Shown here: positions 45,561 through 57,700 of the stretch, piece by piece
Layout of the letters: every line of letters starts with the position of its first letter
How positions within the stretch are numbered: the first letter of the stretch is position 1
Assembly: GCA_001414345.1 (NCBI GenBank)
Contig: LLCB01000332.1
Location: 1 to 61,242 of the forward strand
DNA: 61,242 nucleotides
Reading direction: 5' to 3'
DNA from: Hymenoscyphus infarciens
Taxonomy: Eukaryota > Ascomycota > Leotiomycetes > Helotiales > Helotiaceae
Notes under the pieces: generated by a model
What the model saw: only the letters and a program-made list of their open reading frames with translations
Databases searched by the model: none
Told to the model about the DNA's origin: nothing
Made by a program: the position numbers and the translations under genes

Positions 45561-45732
45561 TAAGCCTTTTTTTATCGAGGTTATTTTAATCTAAACTCTC
45601 TTTTGTTTTTTTATATATTTTTTTATTTTTATAGAATTTATATTAAGTTATCTTCTTTAGATTTTAGATTTTATTCTTTAGAATATTTTATAGAAAGTTC
45701 TAGATAGATATATAGAGAGAGATTATAATAGT

Positions 45733-46227
45733 TGTAATAGCACGAAATATACACAACTATAGTAGAGGCATATAGAAGTGCGTATAGTAGAATAACGTAT
45801 ATAGATACTAGGTACTAATATAGAAGAAAACAATAACTATCTCTCTACTATACTAAACATAAACGTCTATATATAAGAAGGTTAGAAGCTTCTAAGTTCT
45901 AATAATAATAATAACTAAGCCTTACCTAATATAGCTAATACTAAATAACAAGAGCTAAAAAGCTAAATATATAACCTCTAATCCTTTAGAAAGCTAAACA
46001 TATAACATCTAGATCTTAATCCCTTTTATATATAAATATTAGATATTAATACCTTTAACACTTTGCTTATATAAGTATCAGTTATTTTGTAATCTCGGCT
46101 AAAAGAGTATTAGAGGTATTAGTACTACTTAGAGGTATCGACAGTTTTATAAATACTAATAATTCTAAATAGTACTGTTATATAATAATCTAACTATTAT
46201 ATAATAATCTAGAATAGTATACTATTA
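45733..46227 (-). repeat. 3' LTR of E1 (495 bp)
   Basis: It matches 53327-53821 in length and order. On the plus strand it begins TGTAATAGCACG and ends ACTATTA; the element-strand TG...CA ends are partly turned to TA by C-to-T change. Confidence 0.85.
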
Positions 46228-46243
46228 TATCCCCTCTCTTTTA
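46228..46243 (-). other. Polypurine tract of E1
   Basis: Read on the minus strand it is AAAAGAGAGGGGATA directly before the 3' LTR. Its position fixes the orientation of E1. Confidence 0.7.
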
Positions 46244-47689
46244 AAAAGACTCGTCCCGAGTCTTCGGTTAGTAATTAGTATAGTATTAGGTTAATTAGAG
46301 TATTGTTTATCTTTTTATTATAAAGAATATAAGTTATCTTACTATTATAGTATCTAGTAGTTAGAGTAGGGTCGGTAGCTAGTAGTATTATTATTTAAAA
46401 GCTAATTACTCTTTGTTTACTACTATATACTATATAATAATAGAATATAAATAGAAGAGAAGCTAATAATTAGCTAGTGAGTAGAAAGTAGTACGCTACT
46501 ATAGAGTTATCGTATTCTTACTATTATTGTATATTATAATAGTAATTATTAAGCGATAAATAATAATTATAAAGTAATAGCTATTATTATAAGTAATATA
46601 TTAGTAGACGACTTTTCCTTGATTCTAACTTCTCTTCTTCTTTTCTTTTTATCCAAATAATATAAATAGTAAGAATACCTTCTAATTAGGTATATTCTTA
46701 TATATTAACTTACCTTCTTAGAATATATATATTACATATATATATATAAAAGTAAGTTCTTCCCTTCTTAATCAAACCTAATTTAGAGCTAATCTAATAT
46801 AGTAAAATACCTCTTCTATATCCTCTTAGTACGCTTCTAGCTACCTACTAAGTCTACTACGTTTAGTACCTTTAGATAAAATCTTAGAATAGAGATTATA
46901 TATATACTTTTAAGAAGCTAAAGTTAAAGAAGTATAAGTACTATATAGAGTAGAATACTATATATATCCTAGTAAGTTTAATCTTAAATATATACTAAAT
47001 CTATTCTAACTTAAGTAGTTACTATAGTTTATTAGAAAGGAGTTTAGTAAGCTTATAAGTAAGGAGAAGAAGAGGGAGATTAAGAAGACTACTAAGGCCT
47101 TAGATAAGGTATTAGTTATTACTAGTATAAAGGTACTAAAGAATAGTTTAAAGGTATAGTTCGCTCTCTTAAAGGAGACTTAAGTACTTCGCGCTAAAGT
47201 TACTATAAGTACTCCTTACTTATTAAAAGAGTTTTAGTTACTAATATTTAACAGTCCTTATACTATATTATAGAGAATAGGACTTCTATCTAAACCTAGG
47301 TTTAGGTCCTCTTTAAGGCCTACTTAAAGAGTTTATAAGCGTCCTCTCTAAAGCTAGTTATAAGAGGTTACTAAGGTAAGAAGCGTCCCTATAAGGAGGA
47401 GGTGGTAGAGAAAGAGCTAATTTAAGCTCCTTACGCTTAAAAGAGTAAGAAGGAGAATAATAAGTTAGAGGAAGAAGAGGCTATAACCTAAAAAGAGTTA
47501 GTAGACCCTATTTCAGTAGTAACTCGGTCTTAGTTCTTTACTTTATTAACTTTAAACATTCCTACTAGTTAGTATTTTATCTTAGGTTTTTATTATAAGT
47601 TCCTTATTAAGAGTAACTAGAATTAGAGAGTATTAATAGAGTTTTATAAATTAACTCTTTTATCTAATTCTTATCTAATTCCTATATAT

Positions 47690-50600
47690 TAAGCTATTTA
47701 GAGAGGTGTTGAAGTAGTCCTAGCTCTTCTAGATATTTAGTATAAAAGTCTCTTAGATAATATAGTAAACCCTGAAAATTATCTATAGAATACTAAGTAG
47801 GATCTGAATTATATCTAACCTATTTTACTTAATACTATAGCTATCTTCTGAAAAGTCTACTACTAAGTATTTCTTATACTTCCTATTCTTATATACCTTT
47901 AATAATGTCTAGTAGAGGCTCTAGAGCCTCTTATCCTAGTAAGAGAGTATTCGAGTCCTTTAAAAGTATATTAGAAACAAAAACATTATAAATTAATAAT
48001 CCTTCTAGAAGTTTTAGCTTATAGGAGTGTCTTATACGATCTAGTATTTTAAAAGGTCCTATTTACTATTTAGCGAGCTTTCAGCTAGAACGATTTATCT
48101 TAAAATTCTTAGTAGATAAGTAGACTTTGTCTCTAACGTCCTAGTTAATAGCTCTTTAGTATTAATTTATACTATTCTCTATCCTTTTCTAAGCCTTACC
48201 TATATTATCCTTCGCTATCCTCTAAGTAGAGTATATACGTTAGGCTACTTTTACTACTTTATTATAGTTAAGACGTTTCTAGGGAATAGATGTCTTTAGT
48301 ATATTCTAGTCCTATAAAGTTCTTAGGTTGAGTCTAAACTTAAGCTAATAAGAGGTTATACTAATAGATAAGTATAGAAGTGTTATTTATACTCTATCTA
48401 TTAGAGAGATTAATTTACTCTAGTTATCTTAATAGTAGATTATAAAGAGCCTTAGTCTCTAATTAATATATTAGTTTATTATCTCTATCTATCTATCTGT
48501 TTATTTATAGTAGGTAGTATTAAGCTTAAGCTTAATACTAATTATTTAATAAAATTTAGTCTAAAATAATAATATAAATTAAGGTCTTTAATTAGACGTA
48601 ATAGATTTAAAGTAGTAACTAAAATAATAAATCTATTAAATAAAGAGTTTAGCTAGGCCTTTAGCGTCTATAGTTAAGTAGTAGAGTATTAATACTAAAT
48701 CCTTTCTAAGTTAGTTAATAAATACTAATATAGTATTAAATCTATGTTTATCTTTTAGAAATAATTTAAAGTTTATATATAAATATTATATAGAATAGTT
48801 AGATATAGATAGAGGGTAAAGAAAGCTTTATTACTTAGTTTATTAAGAATAAGAGTATTTATAGGCTTAATAATTCCCTATATACCTCTTATAGTCTAAA
48901 AACATTCTAGCCTAGTAGTAGTATTATACTAATAACTAGTATATCTTTTTTATACTTAAGTAAGTACTAGATACTTAGTTATAGACTTCTTAGATTAGTT
49001 TTATATAGAGTTTAGTATTTTTTTAAATATAAAGTTAATTCTTAAAGAGTAGTAAATTATCTAATAAAATAGAGTATTTATTTAGAAGTTTATAACGTTC
49101 TTTCTAAAAAGAGCATAGGTTATCTTCTTTCAACTTCTAAATTATATTTAAACTTAACTCTAGAATAATATCTATTATATTAAAAGATATAGACTATTCT
49201 TATAAAAAGATCTAAGTAAGTTTAGTATTAATTTAAGGGTCTAACTAATTAGGTCCTAAGAGAGTACGTAAGCAGCTATCTAATTTAGCTTAATTATAGG
49301 TTTTTAGGTCTTATTTATATTAGGTTAATATATTTACTTTTTAATTACTCTTCTTAAACGTAAATTAGATTTAAAAGTTAAAGTCTAATAAAAACTCTAT
49401 CTATTAGACTTACTTAGCTATAAGTAGCTTAGTTATTATAAAGTATTCTAATAATCTATAGTCTAAATATACGTTAATATACTTCTAATATAACATGAGT
49501 TTAAGGCGCTATTTCTTGAAAGCTTCTATAATAGTAGATAGTTCTTTGTTATAGATCTTCTAATTTAATTCGTAGCTAACTAAGATATATAAGTAGAACC
49601 TAATAGAGTATTAAAAGCTATTGTATTATTATAAGAATATACTAGCTATTACTCCTTTTAAGGAGTTTATTTCTACCTTTATATTATAATTAGAGTTAAA
49701 GTAGTATAAGGTTTATATAATAAGTAGCCTAGTTCTTAGTACTTTAAAGGCTTTATTATATTTAAGTGTCTATAGAAACAGCTTTATAAGGTATATTATT
49801 ATAGTTAGAGGTTTAGTGATTTTAGTATAACCTTTAATAAATTATTTATAGAATCTTATAAACCCTAAATAAGACTTTATACCTATTATAATATTAGATT
49901 AGACCTAGTTTTATAAAGGCTCTACTTTTTTAGAGTTAACTTTAAGTCTTTTTATAGTTAAGATAAATCCTAAGTATTTAACTCTAGTAATACTAAATTC
50001 GCTTTTCTTAATATCTACCTAAAGTCTTACTTCTTAAAGCTAATTTAGAACCTTTCTAACCTATTCCTTATATTCTTTAATAGTATTTAAATAAATTAAA
50101 ATATTATCTAAGTAGGTAATATAGAAGTTATTTAGATAGTTAATTAAGACGTTGTTTATATAACGTTAATAAGTAGTAGAGCTGTTATAAAGTCTAAAAG
50201 AGAGGACCTTATATTTATATATACTATACCTAGTTTTAAATATAGTTATCTCTTCTAATTTAGAGTCTATTTAGATATAATAGAAAGCTTATCTAATATC
50301 TAATTTAGTAAAGATTTTAGCTATTCTTATCTTAGAAAGAAGCTTATTAATATAAGAGATTAAGTAGAGATTGTTTTAGGTTAGAGTGTTTAGCTTTCTA
50401 TAATTAATATAAAACTATAACTTATTACTATTAGCCTTTTTAATAAAGAGTACTAGAGAGGCAAAAGAGCTATTACTATTAATAATAAACCCCTTATCTA
50501 GATTCTTTATAAGATACTCTTTTATAGCTTTAAGCTCTATAGTTAACTATTAATATAAAAGCGAAAAGGAGTTAAGAAGTAGCTTATTTAAAGTAATCTT

Positions 50601-53200
50601 ATAATTATATTCTTAGTAAGAAGAGAGCTTATTAGAAGCTACTTTTAAGAATACGTCTTTATAGAATAAGTAATACTTTAGAAGTTAGACCTATATTAGA
50701 GCTCTTATCTTATTGTTATCTTAGAGAGAGGCTGATCTCTTGTTAATAACCTAATCTAGCTTATAGAGGCTTATTATGTAAAATTCTAAATTAGGCTATT
50801 TTATATTATAATATATTACGTTTACGCTTATTTTATAGATAAAGAAGTGTAAGGTCTAGCCTTTTAAGGCTATACTAGTAGTTTATAAAGGCTTTAGACT
50901 AAAGTTAGATATTAAAATTTTAGAAGGTATTGTTATAGATAGAAATAATAACTTAGTAATATTTATAAGTTTATCTTTTTTATGTCTTTCTTATTACTAG
51001 ATAACGTATTCCTTTTAATTTATATTTAACTAGTAATTTAAAAAGGGTTTCTAGTTCTAGCTAAAAAGAGAAAGTAAAATTTCCTTACTATAGTAGAGAG
51101 TTAGAGAGTAATTAGCTAGCTAAATAATCTAGCTCTTTAAGAGGTTAAGAAGGACTTTAAAGTAGTTTAACTATTTATTACTAATAATTAGGTCTTACTA
51201 TCTAAGGTCTAGGATAATAAAGAGGTAGTTAAGAATATAACGTTTATTAATATTTAAATATAGTTATATAAACTAATTTACCTAGCTTTTAGTACTATTA
51301 TTATATCTATAAATAGATACTATATATAGTAATCTCTAAATCTTTAAACTTATTAACTTTAATAAATATAGAGCTAAGGGCTAATTTAGAAATAAGTACT
51401 TATTTACTCCTATATCTACTAAAGCTTATATTTTAATACTATATTCTTATATACTAAGAGTAGTATTTATAAGGAATTGTTTTTCTCTTATAAGCTTAGA
51501 AAGATTAAGTCTAGCTAGATTATATTTATATAGACCTAAAAAGGAATTTTTACCTAGGCCTCTTTATTTTCTTTCTAGCTTAGCTTAGAGTTAAAGTACT
51601 TTTTAAAAGGTTATTCTTCTTTAAGTTAATTATCTATTTTATTAATAGTAGGAAGATTAGAGTAATTAGGTTTAAAATACCTAGACTTACTATAATAGTA
51701 ATAATTTATACTAGTAGGGACTCGGTTTATTAACGTAGTCTTTGATTTTTTATTAGTAGAAAATAGTCTAGGAGTTTATAAAATCTTCTAAGATATAGGA
51801 TTAAGTCTATATAAGAGTAGAGAGGTTTTTAAAGTAGAGCTAGATAAGGATTAAAAAGTACTTATCTTTTTAAATAATAAGATTATACTAATTAGTTTAG
51901 CTATAGTACTAGTTATAGATAATTCTATGTTTTAGCGTTTCTCTTTATCTAGGGCTAAAAGATATACTACTATCTTATTAAAATTATAATTCTAATCTCT
52001 CTTAGCTAAAGTAGAGCTACTTTAGAACTATAGTATAATCTTGTTCTATATTAAGTAGAATCTCTTTAACTCTAGTATTCTCTTAAGTATAGCTATACTT
52101 AAGAAGCGTACTCTAAAATCTAAAAAAGTTTCCCTTATATAACTCTTTCTACCTATTTATAAGGCTTAAAATTTATTTTAAGTATCCTCTTTCTTATAAT
52201 TAGTTAGAAAGTAGGAATTAAAGAGTTCGATTATATTTTATTAATCTTTAAAAGCTATATTACTTAAATTAGACTTATATTAAGGCTTTAAGTAGTTCTT
52301 AGTAAGTTTTATAGTCGTTCTCTAAATAAGGGCTTTATAAGTTTTAAGTATATAGTAATAGTTAGTATTTACTTAAAGTCTATTATATATAGATATCTTT
52401 TATTACTTATAAGTAAGTAAAGTACTATTATCTAAAAGTTTAATTTTCTCTATAATTTTACTTTTAATAGGTTAAAAAGCTTTTAAGATACTTTTAGGTT
52501 ATAGATGTAGAGAAGGTTATTATAAAGAAGAAATATTAAAAGTAGAGTCTTACCTCTAATAATAGTTTAAAGAGATAGAAGAAGGTGTTTATATAGGTTA
52601 GAAGAGACTTAGACTATAGTTATTATTTAGTAGCTATTAGCTAATTTACTATACTAGATTTAATAATTAAGTAATCTAATTATCTTACTCTAAAATTTTC
52701 TATTCTTTTTCTTAATTCTTAGCCTCTATAGCTTAGATTATACCTTATATCTCGTCTATATTAGAGAAGTTCTATTAATCTCTCTAGCTTCTAAGTATAG
52801 GGCCTTTACCTTTATTATTCTTAAGCTTCTTAGTATTCTTAGAGCTATAGTACTAAGTTAGAGACCTTTTAGTAGAGGCTTAACTTTATTACCTATAAAG
52901 GGGCTCTATGCTTAGAAGTAGAGCTTAGAAGAGACCTAGAGTCGCTCTAGATTCTAATATATTAAATATTAAATTAGAGAGAGGTAAAGAGGCGATTTAG
53001 AAGTTTTCTAGATAACTGTTTATATTATTAACTATCTAAATCATATATAGTAATCCCTATATAGAGAGGGTTATTAGGATTCTTAGGAATACTTAGTATA
53101 TTCTAATCCCTTAATATATAAAACACGATTTTTACTAGCTATTTATATAAATACTAAACCCTAGTATTACTAGCTATCTAGAAGATCTCTAGAATCCTAG
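47690..53200 (-). pseudogene. gag-pol remnant of E1
   Basis: This is the interior homologous to the gag, protease, reverse transcriptase, RNase H, integrase and chromodomain parts of copy 2. Stops occur in all frames. Limits are approximate. It keeps the uninterrupted form of the site (48409-48414) where copy 2 has a nested LTR. Confidence 0.65.
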
Positions 53201-53326
53201 CTATTTAAAGATATATTATTATAGTTTAATTAGAAGCTAAATCAAAATCGAAATAAAAAAAGCAATAATAAGCTTAAAAGAGATATTATAAAGGCTATTA
53301 CTAGCGAAGAAGAGTTATTATTTTTA

Positions 53327-53821
53327 TATAATAGTACGAAATATATATAACTATAGTAGAGGTATATAGGAGTATATATAGTAGAATAATATATATAGAT
53401 ACTAGGTACTAATATAGAAGAAAATAATAACTATCCTTCTACTATATTAAATATAAACGTCTATATATAAGAAGGTTAGAAGCTTCTAAGTTCTAATAAT
53501 AATAATAACCGAGCCCTATCTAATATAGCTAATACTAAATAATAAGAGCTAAAAAGCTAAATATATAACCTCTAATCTTTTAGAAAGCTAAATATATAAT
53601 ATCTAGACCTTAATCTCTTCTATATATAAATATTAGATATTAATACCTTTAGCACTTTGCTTATATAAGTATCGGTTATTTTATAATCTTAGCTAAAGGA
53701 GTATTAGAGGTATTAGCACTACTTAGAGGTATCGGCAGTTTCGCGAATGCTAATAATTCTAGATAGTGCTATTATATAATAATCCAGCTATTATATAATA
53801 ATCCAGGATAGTATACTATCA
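53327..53821 (-). repeat. 5' LTR of E1 (495 bp)
   Basis: The second LTR of E1, less mutated in places than the 3' copy. Its outer end (53821) touches the first base of the copy 2 LTR. Confidence 0.85.
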
Positions 53822-54276
53822 TAATAGTACGCTATTCTAAATTATTATATAATAGCACGCTATTCTAAATTGTCGGTATTTATAAAACTACTAATACTCC
53901 TAAGTACTACTAATACCTCTAAGCACTACTAATATCTCTAGGCCGAGATTATAAATAACTAATACTTATACGATTAAAGTATTAAAAGTATTAATATCTA
54001 ATATTTATATATAGAAGAGATTAAGGTTTAGATATTATATATTTAGCTTTTTAGCTCTTATTATTTAATATTAGCTATATTAGATAAGGCTTAGTTATTA
54101 TTATTATTAGAACTTAGTAGCTTCCGACCTCTTATATATAGACGTTTACGTTTAGTATAAAAGAGAGATAGTTTATTCTTTTCTTTTATATTAGAGCCTA
54201 GTATTTATATACGTTATTTTACTAAACGTACTCTTATATACCTCTTCTATAGTTATATATATTTTATACTATTATA
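53822..54276 (+). repeat. 5' LTR of E2 (about 455 bp)
   Basis: Inverted relative of the E1 LTR, about 40 bp shorter because of differences near its 5' end. It starts TAATAGTACGC (from TG) and ends ACTATTATA (from CA). Confidence 0.75.
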
Positions 54277-54779
54277 TAAAAAGAATAAACTCTTCTTTAC
54301 TAGTAATAGTCTTAATAATATCTCTTTTAAGCTTATTATTACTTTTTGTTTTAAAATCGATTTAGTCTAGATTTAGACTATTATAACGCTATTCTTAAAT
54401 AGCCGAGTAATTAGAGACTATCTAGATAGCTAGTAATACTAGGGTTTAGTATCTATATAAATAGCTAGTAAAAATCGTATTATAGATATATTAAGAGATT
54501 AGAATAGACTAAGTGTTCCTAAGAATCCTAATAACTCTCTTAGTATAGAAACTACTATACTCGATTTAGATAGTTAATATACTATAATTATTTAGAAGAC
54601 TTCTAAATTAACTCTTTTACTCTCTCTCTCTTAAATTAACATTTAATATATTAGAATTAGAAGTAACTCTAGGTCTCTTCTAAGCTCTACTTCTAAGTAT
54701 AGAGCCTCTTTTTAAGAAAGAGAGTTAAGTACTAATAGAAAGGTTCTTAACTTATTACTATATATCTAAGAATAATAAA

Positions 54780-57700
54780 ATGTCTTAGAATAATAAAGGT
54801 AAAAGCGTAGCTTTTAAAAGCTAGAGAGATTAAGAAGACTTTTCTAATATAGATAAGATATAAGATATAATTTAAGCTATAAAGGCTAAAGATTAAGAAA
54901 AAGAAGAGAGAGTTTTATAATAAGATAACTAAATTACTTAATTAGTAGACTTAGTATAATAAATTAGTTAATAACTACTAGATAATAACTAAAGTCTAGG
55001 TCTTATCTAACTAATATAAATATCTTCTTTATACTCTTCTATTACTTTAAACTATTATTAGATATAAAACGCTACTTTTAATATTTATCTCTTATAATAA
55101 CCTACTCTCTATCTATAACCTAAAAGTACTTTAAAAGCTCTTTAATCTATTAAAGATAAGATTATAAAGAAAATTAAACCTTTAGATAATAGTACTTTAC
55201 TTATATATAAGTAATAGAGAAGATTAGTATATAATTAACTTTATATAAATACTAACTATTTTTAGACGTCTTTAACTTATAAAGCTCTTATTTAGAAGAT
55301 AATAATAAAACTTGTCTAGAACTACTTAGAACTCTAATATAAGTCTAATATAAATAAGACGATATTTAAAGATTATAAAGAAATAATTAAACTTCTTAAT
55401 ACTTATTATTTAACTAGTTATAAAAAGGAGAATATCTAGAATACCTTTTAGTCTCTTTAAATAAGATAGAAGAGTTATATAAGAGAAAGTTTTTTAGAAT
55501 TTAAAAGTTGCTTTTTAAGTATAGTAATACTTAGAGAGATATTAGAATAAGATAAATTCTATTATCTATAGAAGAAGATTATATCTTAGCTTAGAAACCT
55601 ATCTATTAGAAGAAAGAGAGACTAGAATACTAATTTTAATAAGATAGTAAAAGACCTTTTATTTATAGATAAGGAGTAGTACTAAAATACTAAGTTATAT
55701 ATAACTAGTATAATAAGTATAGAAAAACTAGTAATAATACTATCTACTAGAATTAAGCTTTTTAAACTAAAAGATAAATACTAACTAATCCTTATCTAGT
55801 TTAGCTATAAAACTCTTACTACTCTTATATAGACTCTATTCTACTTCTTAAAAGACTTCTTAAACTCTTAGACCTCTTTCTACTAGTAAAAGATTAAAGA
55901 CTTTATTTATAAACTAATTCTCTACTAGTATAAAGTATTATAATTATAAGAAACCTAGGTATATTAAGTCTAACTACTCTAATCTACTTAGTATTAATAT
56001 AATAGATAATTAACTTAAAGAAGAATAAGAAACTAAAGAGTACTCTAACTTTAATCTAAGTTAAGAGGAAAATAAAAAGGTCTAGGTAAAAACACTTTTC
56101 TAGGCTTATATAAATATAATCTAATTAGACTTAATCTTTCTAAGCTTATAAGAGGAAAATAGTTCCTTATAAATACTACTCCTAGTATATAAAGATATAG
56201 TATTAAAATATAAGCTTTAATAGATATAGGAGTAAATAGGTACTTATTTCTAAATTAACTTCTAGCTTTATAATTATTAAAAGTAATAAGTTTATAAATC
56301 TAGAAACTATTATATTTAGTATTTATTTATAGATATAATAATAGTATTAAAAGCTAAGTAACTTAGTTTATATAACTATATTTAAATATAAATAAACGTT
56401 ATATCTATAACTACTTCTTTATTATCTTAAACTTTCAATAGTAAGACTTAATTATTAGTAATAAGTAGTTAAACTATTTTAAAGTCCTTCTTAACTTTTT
56501 AAAGAACTAGATTACTTAGCTAGTTAACTACTCTCTAACTCTTTACTTTAATAAGAAGATTTTACTTTTACTTTCTAGCTAGAACTAGAAACCTATTTTA
56601 AATTACTAGTTAGATATATATTAAAGAGAATATATAATCTATTAATAAGAAAGACGTAAAAAGAGTAGACTTATAAATATAGCTAAGTTATTACTTCTAT
56701 TTATAATAATACCTTCTAAAATTTTAACCTCTAACTCTAGTTTAAAGCCTCTTTAAACTACTAGTATAGTCTTAAAAGGCTAGACTTTATACTCTTTTAT
56801 TAGTAAAATAAGTATAAATACTATATATTTTAATATAAAATAACTTAACTTAGAATTCTATATAACTAGTATTTATAAGCTAGATTAGATTATTAATAAA
56901 AGATTAGCCTCTTTTTAGAATAATAATAATATAAGAGCTCTAATATAAGCCTAACTCCTAAAATATTACTCTTCTTATAAAGACGTATTCTTAAAAGTAG
57001 CTTCTAATAAGCTCTCTTCTTACTATAAATATAACTATAAGATTACTTTAAATAAACTACTTCTTAACTTCTTTTTACTTCTATATTAATAGTTAACTAT
57101 AAAGCTTAAAGCTATAAAGGAGTATCTTATAAAGAACTTAGATAAGAGGTTTATTATTAATAGTAATAGCTCTTTTATCTCTCTAGTACTCTTTATTAAA
57201 AAGGCTAATAATAATAAGTTATAGTTCTATATTAATTATAAAAAGCTAAATACTTTAATCTAAAATAATCTTTACTTAATCTCTTATATTAATAAGCTTC
57301 TTTCTAAGATAAGAATAGCTAAAATCTTTACTAAATTAGATATAAAATAAGCTTTCTATTATATCTAAATAGACCTTAAATTAGAAGAGATAACTATATT
57401 TAGAACTAGGTATAGTATATATAAATATAAAGTTCTCTCTTTTAGACTTTATAATAGCTCTACTACCTATTAATATTATATAAATAACATCTTAATTAAC
57501 TATTTAAATAACTTCTATATTACTTACTTAGATAATATTTTAATTTATTTAAAGACTATTAAAGAATATAAAGAATAGATTAAAAAGGTTTTAAATTAGC
57601 TTTAAGAAGTAAGACTTTAAATAGATATTAAGAAAAGCGAATTTAGTATTACTAGAGTTAAATACTTAGGATTTATCTTAACTATAAAAGAACTTAAAGT

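Larger units (their letters stand above)
45733..53821 (-). mobile_element. RIP-degraded Ty3/gypsy chromovirus copy 1 (E1)
   Basis: A full-length element of 8,089 bp, sense on the minus strand, with LTRs of exactly 495 bp at both ends (45733-46227 and 53327-53821). A polypurine tract borders the 3' LTR. Corresponding positions match copy 2 in inverted orientation: the reverse-transcriptase YLDN codons (reverse complement at 50103-50114), the protease region near 51403-51440 and the chromodomain region near 47690-47900. Every frame is broken by stops, CA is scarce and TA is common, as expected from RIP. It cannot encode proteins now. Confidence 0.85.
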
